Origin: Pseudoneurospora amorphoporcata
Taxonomy: Eukaryota; Ascomycota; Sordariomycetes; Sordariales; Sordariaceae
NCBI GenBank assembly: GCA_033297205.1
Contig: MU859099.1
Location: forward strand, 1 to 64,000
Length of the DNA stretch: 64,000 nucleotides
Direction: 5' to 3'
Shown: piece after piece, positions 43,941 to 54,960 of the stretch
Layout of the letters: each line of letters begins with the position of its first letter
Position numbering within the stretch: position 1 is the first letter of the stretch
Made by a program: the position numbers and the translations under genes
The notes under the pieces: generated by a model
The model's input: the letters and a program-made list of their open reading frames with translations, nothing else
What the model was told of the DNA's origin: nothing
The model's database searches: none

Positions 43941-44750
43941 GTTTGCTGTTGGAAGAAGTAGAGGAGGACCATGAGACGACAAGTCTGGAGAAGATGGAGT
44001 CGTAGAGGAGTCGTGTAAATCAAACGGTGGATTAAAGCAAAGTAGACGAGTAAGTCTAGGGCGGAAAGGTCGGATGGATGGATCGGCGGGAACTGGCCGT
44101 GGTTGGTGACGGCGATGGATGGTATTACTCGTTCGTACGGCGCGATGGAGATCTGTATTATTGTTGGAGATGGATGGACTCGGAGGGAGGACGATGGCGT
44201 GTTGATGGCGCGGCGCAATGTGGTCGTCGACAACCTCAAGAAATCCACAAGTTCTCAGGTCATGTTTGGTAGAATGAGAAAAAAGAGCAAGAAAAAGTGG
44301 CCGAGTAGAACTTAGGTGATTGGGGGAAAAAGAGAAGCGACGGGAGCCAAGAGATTATTGACCAAGAACCGGTGACGGACTCCGGATTGCTTTTGCCATC
44401 GAGATTCGACGGCCCTTGATGGATGATGCGTCCATTTCTAGGTACCTTGATTCGCGGTCCGGGCAGCGCACCCACTACCGCCCTGGGGCTATTGGTTAGG
44501 GCTACTGGGGCTGTAGACAGGGGCAGGGCTGTTAACGGCCTCGGACACAATGTTCTCCCCGCCATGACCTCACCAGGCCCCAGGTAGAACCAAATCAGCG
44601 GGGCTTCCTCCACTGCCGCTAGCCTTGTAGTCTAGGTAACCTTTTGGCTTTTCAGGGGAACTGTCCAATTGGAACAGGCCACCTCGGACACGACATCTCA
44701 ACATCCTCTTTACAACCATATACCACAAGAGACACACATCAACCACCACA
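43941..44750. other. Divergent promoter between DUF2434-like and COG5 genes
   Basis: No gene of its own. The COG5 side ends in ACCACCACAATG, a good start context. Confidence 0.5.
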
Positions 44751-46166
44751 ATGAGTGTCGCCAACGACGACGAACCGTCCTACATTGATTACGAGACCTT
44801 TCTCGACCCGGACTTCAGCCCCGCCGCGTTTGCAAACAGGCTCGTGCTCGCAACCAACAACCCCCACGATGCGCCCCTCGACCTGGCCACCCCCCTCTCG
44901 CGCGTCCTCTTCGACTTGCAGGAGATCGACTCCCACATCGACGTCCTCACCACCCGGTCAGCCATCCCGCTCCTTACACATACCAAGGAACAAACCGACG
45001 CCAGCCGGCGCATCGTCGACGCACTCGACCCCCAGATCAAGGCCCTGAACGAGAGCTACAAGCAGCTGGAAAGGGAGGTGATGCAGAAACATGCCGAGGC
45101 CGAAGAAGTCCGTCTAGTCGCCTCCCGTCTGTGGGAAACACTGAAGCTGGGTCGAGCAGTAGGCCGTGCTCTCCAGCTCGGTCGCCAGCTCCAGGTCCAA
45201 CATGCCGAACTGACGGGCTCTGCCTCGACAACCGTCACCACCTCCTCGGCCAGTCTTCGCACCAAACAAGACCATCGCGCCCTGGTCCGATGTGCACACA
45301 CCCTCTTGGCCCTCCGCGAGCTCTTCTCAACCGCCAACGTGCCCGGCTCCGAAGGCTACGGCATCGAGCGCGTCGCTGTCATCCGCACCCTCCGCGACAA
45401 CATGTACCTCCCCACCGAGCGATCCGTCCGTGAATCCGCCGAGCGCATCATCCGCGAGTTTTCCATGGGGTCCGCCTCGGGATCCTTGACGTTTGCTCAA
45501 TCCGAGGAAACCCGCGCCAGGACAGTCTCGGGTCTAACAACGCTCTACCTCTTGTCGCCAACCCCCACCCTCGCCAAGAACGAAAAGTGGTCACCAACTC
45601 TGATGCTCCAAGCCCTCGAAGCCTACCTGCGCACCGCCCTCCAGTCCTCCACCGCTTCGCTGTCCCGCGCCCTGGCTACTTTACCTTCTCTAGAACGCAC
45701 ACTAGCCGACGTCACAGCCCGCTGCCAAAACGTCGTCGCCTTGGAAGCCGTGCTGGAAGCAACCAAGATTCCCTCTCACCCGTTGGTCCAGGGACAGGGA
45801 CAGGGACAGCAGGCCACAGCAGGGAGTAACATGCTCCAACCGTTGCTGGCCTATCTGGAAACCGGGTCGCTGGCGAGTTACTTTTGGAGAACCTTGGCAA
45901 GTAGTCTGGCCCCCAGGGTGCAGGACATTATGAATAAGGGAGGAGTGTCAGCGAGGACACTACGGACGAATAGGCAGCATGTCGCAGAGGCCATTAGGGA
46001 GTGTGTGGTGAAGGGGTGTGTGTTGCCTAGTAGCGCGGCGGGGGCGGCCGCGGCTGGTGGGGATAGGGGGAGCGCAGCAGATGAGATGAAGGATGGGGAA
46101 AAGGGACGGTGGGAGAGGGAGGTTGCTGTTATGGTGGGGAGTGTGGTTAATAATATTGGCAGGTGA
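44751..46166 (+). CDS. cog5: Conserved oligomeric Golgi complex subunit 5
   Basis: Peripheral Golgi protein of the COG tethering complex (lobe B), needed for retrograde vesicle tethering. Single exon, 471 aa. The N-terminal signature is DYETFLDPDFSPAAFANRLV with PLDLATPLSRVLFDLQEID, and an extended helical region follows (PQIKALNESYKQLEREVMQ). Further matches are RTKQDHRALVRCAHTLLAL, LRDNMYLPTERSVRESAERI and LASYFWRTLASSLAPRVQDI. The C-terminal end carries a Gly/Ala-rich loop before the last helix. Length and order fit fungal COG5; I see no frame damage. Confidence 0.9.
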   Translation: MSVANDDEPSYIDYETFLDPDFSPAAFANRLVLATNNPHDAPLDLATPLSRVLFDLQEIDSHIDVLTTRSAIPLLTHTKEQTDASRRIVDALDPQIKALNESYKQLEREVMQKHAEAEEVRLVASRLWETLKLGRAVGRALQLGRQLQVQHAELTGSASTTVTTSSASLRTKQDHRALVRCAHTLLALRELFSTANVPGSEGYGIERVAVIRTLRDNMYLPTERSVRESAERIIREFSMGSASGSLTFAQSEETRARTVSGLTTLYLLSPTPTLAKNEKWSPTLMLQALEAYLRTALQSSTASLSRALATLPSLERTLADVTARCQNVVALEAVLEATKIPSHPLVQGQGQGQQATAGSNMLQPLLAYLETGSLASYFWRTLASSLAPRVQDIMNKGGVSARTLRTNRQHVAEAIRECVVKGCVLPSSAAGAAAAGGDRGSAADEMKDGEKGRWEREVAVMVGSVVNNIGR

Positions 46167-46970
46167 TGGGTGATGATGAACAAAATACAGCATGTTGCTT
46201 CTGCATTCTCACCTGGCTATATGATGATGGTGGATACATCTGATACCGTCTTGTCCCATTCACTTGGAGACGCCTTGGATCGACAACGTCCATTCACTGC
46301 CCTCCCATGTTGCAAACCATTCACCAAACCTTGACAATAACAGTCACCATCTTTCATCTCTTTCACATCAGATCAATGATAGGAGATTACGTTGCCAAAA
46401 CTGCACCTTAGAGGACCCGAGGCCTTGTTTGCTTGCCAGCACCCCATAGCACTCTCACCATTGGCCCTTTCCAACCGTATATCTTGCGTCCATTGTCGTC
46501 CTCGCTCCCTTTCGTCAACTCGCAACCCCCTCCTGCCCAGTCAAAAGGCCTCACCCTCTGCCAGAAGACCTCTTCTACCTGTGCCTGAAATACCATCATC
46601 CGATTACAATAGCCCCCCAAGCGAGGTATTGCAAACGCATTTGAGGAACCTGGACACTCCCAGGTTTCCCCACCACCTCGACTCCTCTTGTCGAGAAAGG
46701 TATAAAACCTCGTCTCTCGACCTCAACCAAATCTTCTCCAGGCCTTCTCCCTCATACTCCAGGCCTCTTATCTCTGCCATCACGCCTTGGTCTGTGACTT
46801 CAACGGAGCGTACTCAAAGCGATATTTGATCACTATTTTCTCTCACAGGTATATATCGCCCCCAAGACACTTATTCCTTCCCCTCTTCCCCTTCACTCCC
46901 CTCCTCTCCCCGTTCATTCACCTTCAAGTATTTTCTCCCTTCATCACGTCTTTCAGTTCAAACTTAAAAA
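46167..46970. other. Spacer and pyrimidine-rich leader of the BTB gene
   Basis: No gene is supported. From 46680 on it is very pyrimidine-rich (CTCCTCTCC, CTTCCCCTC), ending AAAAAATG at the BTB gene start. Confidence 0.5.
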
Positions 46971-49900
46971 ATGCCCCTCCCCTCCGACAAAAGCCAACTC
47001 ACCCTCCACTCAACATCAACTAATCCGTGTCCAGGTCCAGGAGCCTTCATCCTCAACCCACGCTTTCCCATCTTTACCAGTACCATTCCCTCATTTCCTC
47101 CATCAGGACACGCCACCATGAATCCCAACTTGCGCTTTGGCATCAAAGATGAGCCCGATGAGAAGCCGCCCAAGATGCCTCTGATGAGCATACCTCAGGC
47201 TATTCCTCAACGTCCTCAGGGCATATTCCAGGCTACACCCCAAGCCACAACCCAGGTCACGCCCGCAACCGCAGCTCAAAACGCTTTCACGGCTGCGACC
47301 TTCGCCAATCTGCCTGCTGGCGATAGCATCACCGTGGCCACAACATCTGCCGCTGATGAGGCTTCTTCTACCATGACCACCACAGCCACATCCACACCTG
47401 CAACCGCCGCCTCAGCCGCACCCGCCAAAGCAACCCCAGCCAAAAAGACTGCTACCCCCCGGCAGCCAGCTGCTTCTTCGGCTGTCAAGAAACCTGCTGT
47501 TCTGAAGACTGCTGGTGGTGCTGCTGCTGCTGCTGCTGGTGGCACCGCTGGCGCTAAGGCGGCGACCCCGAAGGCTACTGCTCCCAAGGCTGCCGCAAAG
47601 ACAACCGCAAAGACAGCTGCCAAAACCATTCCCAAAGCTACTCCGAAAAGTACACCCAAGACAGCTGCAAAGACAGCTGCGAAACCTACTCCCACCACTA
47701 ACACCAACACCGTAACCGGAGCAGAAGACGGAGCTGAGACCGGACCACGAGACGGAGCAGGAGCAGGAGCAGGAGCAGGAACAGGAACAGGAGCAACTCC
47801 CACCACTACCACTGCCGCTACCGCTACCGGCACCAACACCAACACGGGCACCATCCCCGTCCCCGCTCGTCCCCGCGGTCGTCCCAAGAAGAACGCGAAC
47901 GGACATGGAACCGACGCTGCTACCACCATCGGCACAACGGCTGCTGACGTTAACGCCAACACTGACACCATCACTATCACCAACGGAAACGTCACAGACA
48001 TCGGCACACGCTCCTCCCCGGTTCCGGTTCCGGTATCGGTTTCTGCAGCGGCTTCTTTGGCACCGGCACCCGTTATAGTGCCTACTGCTAACCGCCCTAG
48101 TGCTGGTCCCGCTGCTGCTACTGCTGCTGCTCCTCGTCAGGTCAACAGCGCCAGCGCCAGCCCCAGCGCCAGAGGTAGAGGTAGAGGTAGAGGTGGTAGA
48201 GCCGGCAGAGGTGGTTCTGCTGCGGCGGCTTCTGCTTCTGCTGCTGCTGCCTCCATGTCTCCTCCGGCGGCGCCGGCGTCTTCATCGGTTCAGGTCCAGG
48301 TCACGCCTGCTAAGCGCACTGCCAGTGCTAGTGTTGCTAGTGGTGGTGGTAGTGGTAGTGCCGATCTCCAAGGTAGAGCCAGCAAGCAGCGGAAGGTTGT
48401 TGCCGGATCCGGATCCGGGTCCGGAACTATGGGAAGTGGAACTTCAAGAGCGTCAGCGGCCTCGAAGCCGAAGCCGAAGCCGGCGGCACCTCGGGCTGGA
48501 CCGGTGGCTGGATCTGGATCGGTGGTGGCTGCACATGGATCGGTGGCCAAGAAGGGCTGGAGCGTGGATGGAAAGGAAATCAATCGGAGGCATAAGGAGA
48601 ATGATTTGCAGTATGTATTTTCCCCTTTTTCCCTTTTTCCCGTACCGTTTCTTCTTTTCACTCCCTTTCTTTGCTTACCCCTTTTCCATTAATCACCCTC
48701 TCCTTCCTTCCCCTTCCTTCCTTCCTTCCTTCCTTCCTTCCTCCGTCGTACCTCTCTTCTCTTCTCCTTAGTTCTTGAGCTGGCTTGTTCTTCAGTTACC
48801 TTTCCTTTTCCTTTTCCTACCTTTTCTTTGTCCCCGCCTTCACTTCCGCCCACTCTCTCTCTCTCTCTCTCTCTCTTCCCTTTGCCTACCTACCTATCCT
48901 TCTGCTTGTTTGAAGTTTGAAGTTTGAAGTTTGAAGTTTGAAGTTTGAAGTTTGAAGTTTGAAGTGCAGTGTGGCAAATGACAAACGAAGATGAAAAAGA
49001 ATGACACCAATATAGCTAACACCAAGCTTGCAAACGTTACCTTAGCCTCCTCGAAACAGGCGAATACTCCGACGCCACCATCCATTGCCTCAAGAAGAAA
49101 TGGAAGGTGCATAAGATGAGACTGAGCACGCGGAGTGCGTGGTTCAAGGAGGCTTTTGCTGGTAGTGATGGTGTAAGTTTTCTTTTTTCTTTTGAGTATG
49201 GACTGTTTGGAAGGATGCTGAGCTGACATGGTGACAAAAAAAAAAAAAAAAAAAAAAACAGACGGGCCAAATCAGCGAGATCAACCTGCATGATCAGAAC
49301 CCTGAGGATATCGAGGTGATGTTGAGGTTTATGTATGCTGATTGTAAGTTTCTTTTTTTTTTTTTTTTTTTTCCCTTCTTCCTACCTACCCATCGCTTCC
49401 TTTCCCTGCCCTTCCTTTCCATCTACCCATCCCATTCTACCCCCTCTCCCTCCATTTCGCTCCCATCCATTTCCCTTCCTCTTCTCCCAACCACTCTCAA
49501 GTACTAACCCCCCAACGCCTTCCAGCCCTCGACGAAAACCTCACCCACCCCCCCTCCCTCGCCTCCCCCATAACAACCTACTGCACCCTCTACAACCTCG
49601 GCCACCGGTTCTCCATCCCCCTCCTCTGCCGCGACAGCCTCACCCTCCTCGGCCAACACCTCGACACCAAGCTCCTCCTCCTGTGCACCTACTCGGCCCC
49701 CGCCTCCGGCCGCACCGGCATAATCGACCACTCGGACCCGGTCCTCTCGCCCGCCTCTTACTCCGCCGACCTCTTCGCCGGCATCCACGTCGCCTACAGC
49801 GGCGTCTCCCGCACCACGAAACTGCACTCTTTACTGGCGTCCTTCCTCTGGGCCGGCCGCGACCGGCTCTTCCGCCTTCCTGGGCTCCGCTCCCTCGTCG

Positions 49901-50433
49901 ACCAGTGTCCCATGTTGGGGACGGATATCTGCAAGGTCCTGCTGGGGGATAATTCCAGCCAGTTCATCCCGCCGACGATGATAAAGCTGGGGAATTTACC
50001 GGGGGGAAGCGATGTCGAGGAGCTGAAGGCGAAGCATTTCGGGGTGGGGTGTGTGAGGATGGATCATACCCGCAAAACGCAGCATCCGGATCGGTGCGAG
50101 TGCTGCGATGAGGTGTTTGATGAGGAGAGGTGGGCGAAGAGGGTGTTTAATCCGTTTAAGGTGGTGGTGAGGCCGGCGGCGTGGTGTAGGAGGTGTGTGG
50201 AGGGGAAGGGGGTCGGGACGGTGGGGGGCGGGAAGGGGGGGATTGGGGGGAAGTTTGAACTGGGAGGGGGTGGAGGGGGCGGGCTGGTGGATTTGGTTGG
50301 GGAGGACGGGGAGGGTGGTGGAAATGGGAATGGAAACGCGGAGGGGGAGACAAGGAACAAGAACAAGAAGAAGGGGCCGTTGGAGGATGTGGTGCCGATG
50401 TGGAGGTTGAGTTTGGGTGGGGATGATGAGTGA
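46971..50433 (+). CDS. BTB/POZ-domain protein with histone-H1-like and AT-hook N-terminal half
   Basis: Likely nuclear or chromatin-associated BTB protein. Exons 46971-48610, 49046-49172, 49262-49343 and 49526-50433 give 918 aa. Residues about 140-245 are Ala/Lys/Pro/Thr-rich like a histone H1 tail (AKATPAKKTATPRQ, KTAAKTIPKATPKSTPKT). About 297-308 carry an AT-hook (RPRGRPKKNA), and about 400-416 an RG-rich box (RGRGRGRGGRAGRGG). The BTB core follows (HLLETGEYSDATIHC, KVHKMRLSTRSAWFKEAFAG, EDIEVMLRFMYAD). Near the C-terminus RCECCDEVF (about 806) and WCRRC (about 838) could form a zinc site. The first intron (435 nt) is packed with simple repeats. The overall architecture is unfamiliar to me. 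Confidence 0.8.
48700..48965. repeat. Three simple-repeat arrays inside the BTB gene intron
   Basis: Within one 435-nt intron lie (CCTT)n at about 48711-48741, (CT)n at about 48852-48876 and about eight copies of the heptamer TTTGAAG at about 48909-48964. The heptamer array is nearly perfect. Confidence 0.9.
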
Positions 50434-51431
50434 GTGAGTGAGGTGACGACGTTTAATAAGTGGGAGAGAGAAGGGAAAAAGGAAAAGTGAATCGGGATGG
50501 GGAAACAAAACAGATTGATTGATAGGTGGATGCATGGCTGGATGGATGGATGATGGTATGGTATGGTATGGTATGCTTCCCCTCGACTCGACTCGATGAT
50601 ATGATATGATATCTTGAGATATCGCTCCACGTCTTCTTTTTCTTTTCATTTTCTTTATATACCTGTACTAGAGGTAGTTCACGATGAAGGAAAGAACCAA
50701 ACAAAAAAAAAAAAAAAAAAAAAAAAGGACAGATGATGTACGAGCGAGAGCCGAGAATCGGCATCAAAACACATACACACACACACACACACACCCAGAG
50801 AGAGAGAGAGAGGGAGACACGTCAAGTTGAAAGATTAGTACGTAGTTACTTAAGGTACCCAAGGTAGAGAGGACCAAATTGCGTTGCGTTTTTTTTTTCG
50901 TTTTCTTTCATTTTCTTCCTTTTCTTAGTTTTCTTAATTTTCTTAGTTTTCTTTCATTCTCTTAGTTTTCTCCACCCAGTTTCCGACATCAACGCAGGTC
51001 ATAAGCAGAACTCCCCAAAGGTACCTACGTAACAAGTACGTACATACCTACGGCGGGCGGGCTCCAAGGGATTCCTCTTAAATTAGGAAGATAATATATA
51101 TAGTATAGCACAGCCAACTTTGAGGTCAACATTGAAACAAAAGGTACATATATGCTATTGCCTGTTATGGCTCCCCTCAATGTGCCGGACGGACTACATG
51201 TACCTGCCTGCCGAGATGTCTTCCATTGCTCTGTCTGCTCTGCCCTGGCCAGACCTGCCCTGCTGTGCCCTGCCCTGCTGTGCCAGCTGCTTTGCTTGCT
51301 CTCTTTGCTTTACTTAAGTCACTTAAGCCACACACAGCCACAATGCAAAAGGGCGAAAAGGCGAGGATGGATAATTTTCTCTCTTTTTATCAGATAAACT
51401 CTTCAAAGTAGGTATCCAGTCCTTGCCGACC

Positions 51432-51490
51432 TTTTTTTTTTTTTTTTTCTTTTTTTTTTTTTTTTTCTTTTTTTTTTTTTTCTTTTTTTC
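51432..51490. repeat. Poly(T) tract with a few C interruptions
   Basis: About 59 bases of T with single C bases. One of several such tracts in the gene-poor region. Confidence 0.9.
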
Positions 51491-52909
51491 CATATCATTG
51501 TTGTCTGGAGTGTTTTTAGTTACAGGACTACAGGTACCTCAATGTGACCAACTTACCTTACGCTTTTTATTTTATGTAGGTAGGTACGGACGAATGCATA
51601 CTTACCTAGAGGTACTTACTGTGGACCTGCGTGATCAGGAACGGTGAACTTTGGAATACCTAAAAAGAACACCAGACCGTGACGGCACATGTCCACTTTC
51701 CTAGCTAAGGTAAGTTAAGTTGAGCCTTGCAGTTTGCTCTGGCCGAGATAGGTAGGTACTGTAGGTCTAGGTGGTGTGTTAAAAGTGCGAATGAAGGCAA
51801 CTTCATCATCATCATCATCACCATCACCCTGAAATCCACCACCCATTGATATCAAGCCAGGCCTTGTAGTGTGTGTGTGTGTGTCTTTTCCATGACATAT
51901 GATATAGGTATAGCATGTCGGCCCTCGCTCACCTGCCAGCACAGGTTGATACCTTAGGTAGGTAGGTAATAACATTGCCTACAGTAGGTACCTCTCACAC
52001 GTCAGCTGTCAGCCAGCCCAGCCCCATCCATGATTGCGACCAGACCCCGTCCGTTTTGCCCGTGCCGTCCCGTCCATTGTGCCCCTTTCGTCCGTTCCAG
52101 TCAATCCGTACGCCTTGCTTGCATTGCATGCATGCGCCATGCACGTTCGGTGCATGATAAGCAATAGACAGGTAGGGGGAGGCTTCATCCCTCAAGGATT
52201 ACCGAGCTACTACCTGCTATAATAGCATTGCTTACGATATCGAGTTTGAAAGGTACATACATACATACATGTCGAAGTCATGTGCATAGGTACCTCTAGG
52301 TAAGGTATCTTTGGTTGAGAAACCAGAATCCTAGAATTATAGAATACGACGGCTTGCGAGAAAGCAAATCAAATAAATGCTCTCCTTCTGGCAGAGTTAG
52401 CACGCTCAAGTTAATATGCCGCGGCGGTAGGTACCTTTATGTACGTATGGTTGACCTTGTTACTGCCCGGGCCGGACCCAGCCCCGTATCTCCAATCCCG
52501 GCCTGTATACACTACTATAGGACGGACAGGACGGTTCCGGAGCCACAGGGCGGGCTAGTGGTAGCTACGGGATTGTGAAGCTCCATTGCGGCCCGCCGTT
52601 TTGGAAAGGAAGAAAAAAAGAAAAGAAAAAAAGAAAAAAAGAACGGTCATTGTAACTTGAATACCGGGAGTCGATTGAATCCGGGGCTGTTGAGAAAGAA
52701 AAGCAGTCACTCCTGAAGAAAAGTGAGAGTCAACGATGTTACCGCTACACTAAACCTACCCGATTTTGGAAGGTTAGAAGGTACCTAGGGATGTGGATTC
52801 CAATTGGTTGTTGACGGCCCGATTATTCTAGGAGTTAGGACTATAAGTAAGGTAAAGAAACTCTATTGGACCTGTATACTATTTCCCCTGTTTTTCTTCC
52901 TTCTTCCTC

Positions 52910-52952
52910 CTTTTTTTTTCCTTTTTTTTTTTTTTTTCCTTTTTTTTTTTTT

Positions 52953-52996
<44 letters not shown>
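52910..52996. repeat. Poly(T) tract, about 85 bases
   Basis: The longest homopolymer-like run in the window, with a few CC interruptions in the left half and a pure T run of over 35 bases on the right. Flanked by pyrimidine-rich CTTCTT sequence. Confidence 0.9.
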
Positions 52997-53000
<4 letters not shown>

Positions 53001-54960
53001 CCTTTCTTCTTTCTTCTCTTCTCTAGTAATGTTACATCATGATCTCCTCTGCATTTGCCCCCGTCGTCAAATCGGATACATACCTACATACCCCCAATCT
53101 GTTCGTCCTCCCTAACATCAATTAGAACAAACTAATTGGCTACATACACCCTTTATTTTCTCTCGAGAGCCTTTTGGCACGCCAATGCACCCACTTTGCA
53201 CGCCCATTCGCGCGCACTTGCGCAGCGACCAACCAGTGCATCCATCCCATTGCAAAAAAAGACAGACACAGAGGCAGAGACCCCCAAACCCAGCGCCAAG
53301 CCAAGCCAAGAGTGTGAACAAAAGACCCCTCACGATTTTCGCTCACAAATTGTCACGACGCAACGCTGTCCTGGGGACCCTAAACAGCTGCCTTGAACCC
53401 CGTATACATACCGGATGGAGAATGCGGCTCTTGTTAATAAAGCTATCTTACGGTAGTATGTATCTTTGCGAGAACGAGCGACAGGGATTTTTTTATTATT
53501 TTTTTTTATATTTTTTTTTTTATTTTTTTATTTTTTTTTGGTTTGTTTTGGGCTTGGCTTGGCGACCAGACAGATACAGGTTCGTTTCGACTAGGTAGGT
53601 AGGCATCATGGAGATTTTGAAACAGCCAGATCTCACCTTGCTGTCGATCCTCAAAACACTCGCGTTAAACGCGGCGATGGGTGGGTGAATGAGGAATGGG
53701 GCCATGATGCTCCCTCCCAAAGCCGCACGCAGGAGGCGCATGTCATATCGTGGCCAGCAGGTATTTTTGCAAGGTTGATTACAGTTTCATGTTTGAATGT
53801 TTGCAGGAACAGCTTTCCCAAATCTCGGTCAACACCAGCCCGATGGTGCGGGGGAAGCTATAGGTAGGTATGTATGTACCTATGTACTAATGCTCACTGC
53901 CCAGGCACCCAGATACCAGGCACGCTAAGAGTTTGCGAACAAAGTGTGTGCCCAACGATAGTGAGTAGGGATGCGGTAGGAGAATGATGATACATTGATC
54001 GCTACATGGTTGGCAGCTGTGAGGGGCACAAAGGCTCGTTGTCAGTGGTCGTTATCACGGCCGTTATAGAGCTTGCAGATAACCTCCAAAACGACTGGCC
54101 ACGATGGTCCAGGAACTTGATTTAGATTCCTGCCAGGCTGTCAGGGGCACCAGGACCACCAGGGGTGCACAAACGGCACGCACCTGACATTCGGGATACA
54201 GGACCTACATATGAGGTAAGCAAGGCTGGGGGTCATGGTTGCATCAGACCTTGTCCAGGAGAAACTGGAGATTTGTCAGAGACTAGTCAGAGTGTCATGC
54301 TGATGACATGTCTGTCTGTCTGTCAGTCTTGTCCTGCGCAGTCAAGTCTGAAATGGATTTGGGTTTAAGGCACAAAGGGTACAGACCGGAAAGATGCTCC
54401 ACCGCCGTCAGGTACACATAGCTACGGCGTATAATCAACGTCAGTTTCATCCAGGAGACTAGCACGTGGATAGTTGATATAACGTCAAATTGACCCAAGC
54501 TCCAAAGATGGTGGAGTGGAGAAAAGAGATTCCTGAGGTTGAGAATGATAAGCTCGTGGACGGGATTTAACTCCCATATGCCGTTGTGATATCCGTGGAT
54601 GAGGTTATTTTGTGTTTTCGACAACGAGGCCTTTTCGAATCCTGGTTAGTGTAAACGCATGCACTTAAATATGCAGAGCAGAGTGGCCTGAGTGGATCGA
54701 GTACGGTGGCATACAGTAAACTGCATCCCAAACGGCTTTTGGCCTTGTGAAAATCAACAGGCCAGATAGCCCATACGTCTTGTTTCACCGTATGCCGTTC
54801 AAGGCCGACCGCATGCGGCGGCAAGTCCAAGGAATGATGGAATTTCAGGCACGAGAGGGGAGAATGCGAATTCTGCCTGTTCCTTGTAGGTACCTAGCGG
54901 CGCTGCCAGCATCAGGCATCATTCATCAGCAGATGGATGCATCGCACTAACAGCAGCTAG

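Larger units (their letters stand above)
50434..54960. other. Gene-poor region, left part
   Basis: No gene that I can support on either strand. Frames are short, start mostly at non-ATG codons and lack coding bias. TAGGTA/GTACCT motifs recur every few hundred bases, and homopolymer T tracts are prominent. A minus-strand frame at 54624-54295 contains GYHNGIWELNPVHELII but has no family or splice partners. Confidence 0.5.

Noticed and set aside
47276..48007. 243-codon minus-strand frame, Val/Ala-rich
   Set aside because: Antisense to the Ala/Lys/Pro repeats of the BTB gene.
54295..54624. 109-codon minus-strand frame in the gene-poor region
   Set aside because: Starts at a non-ATG codon, no family, no supporting splice structure.
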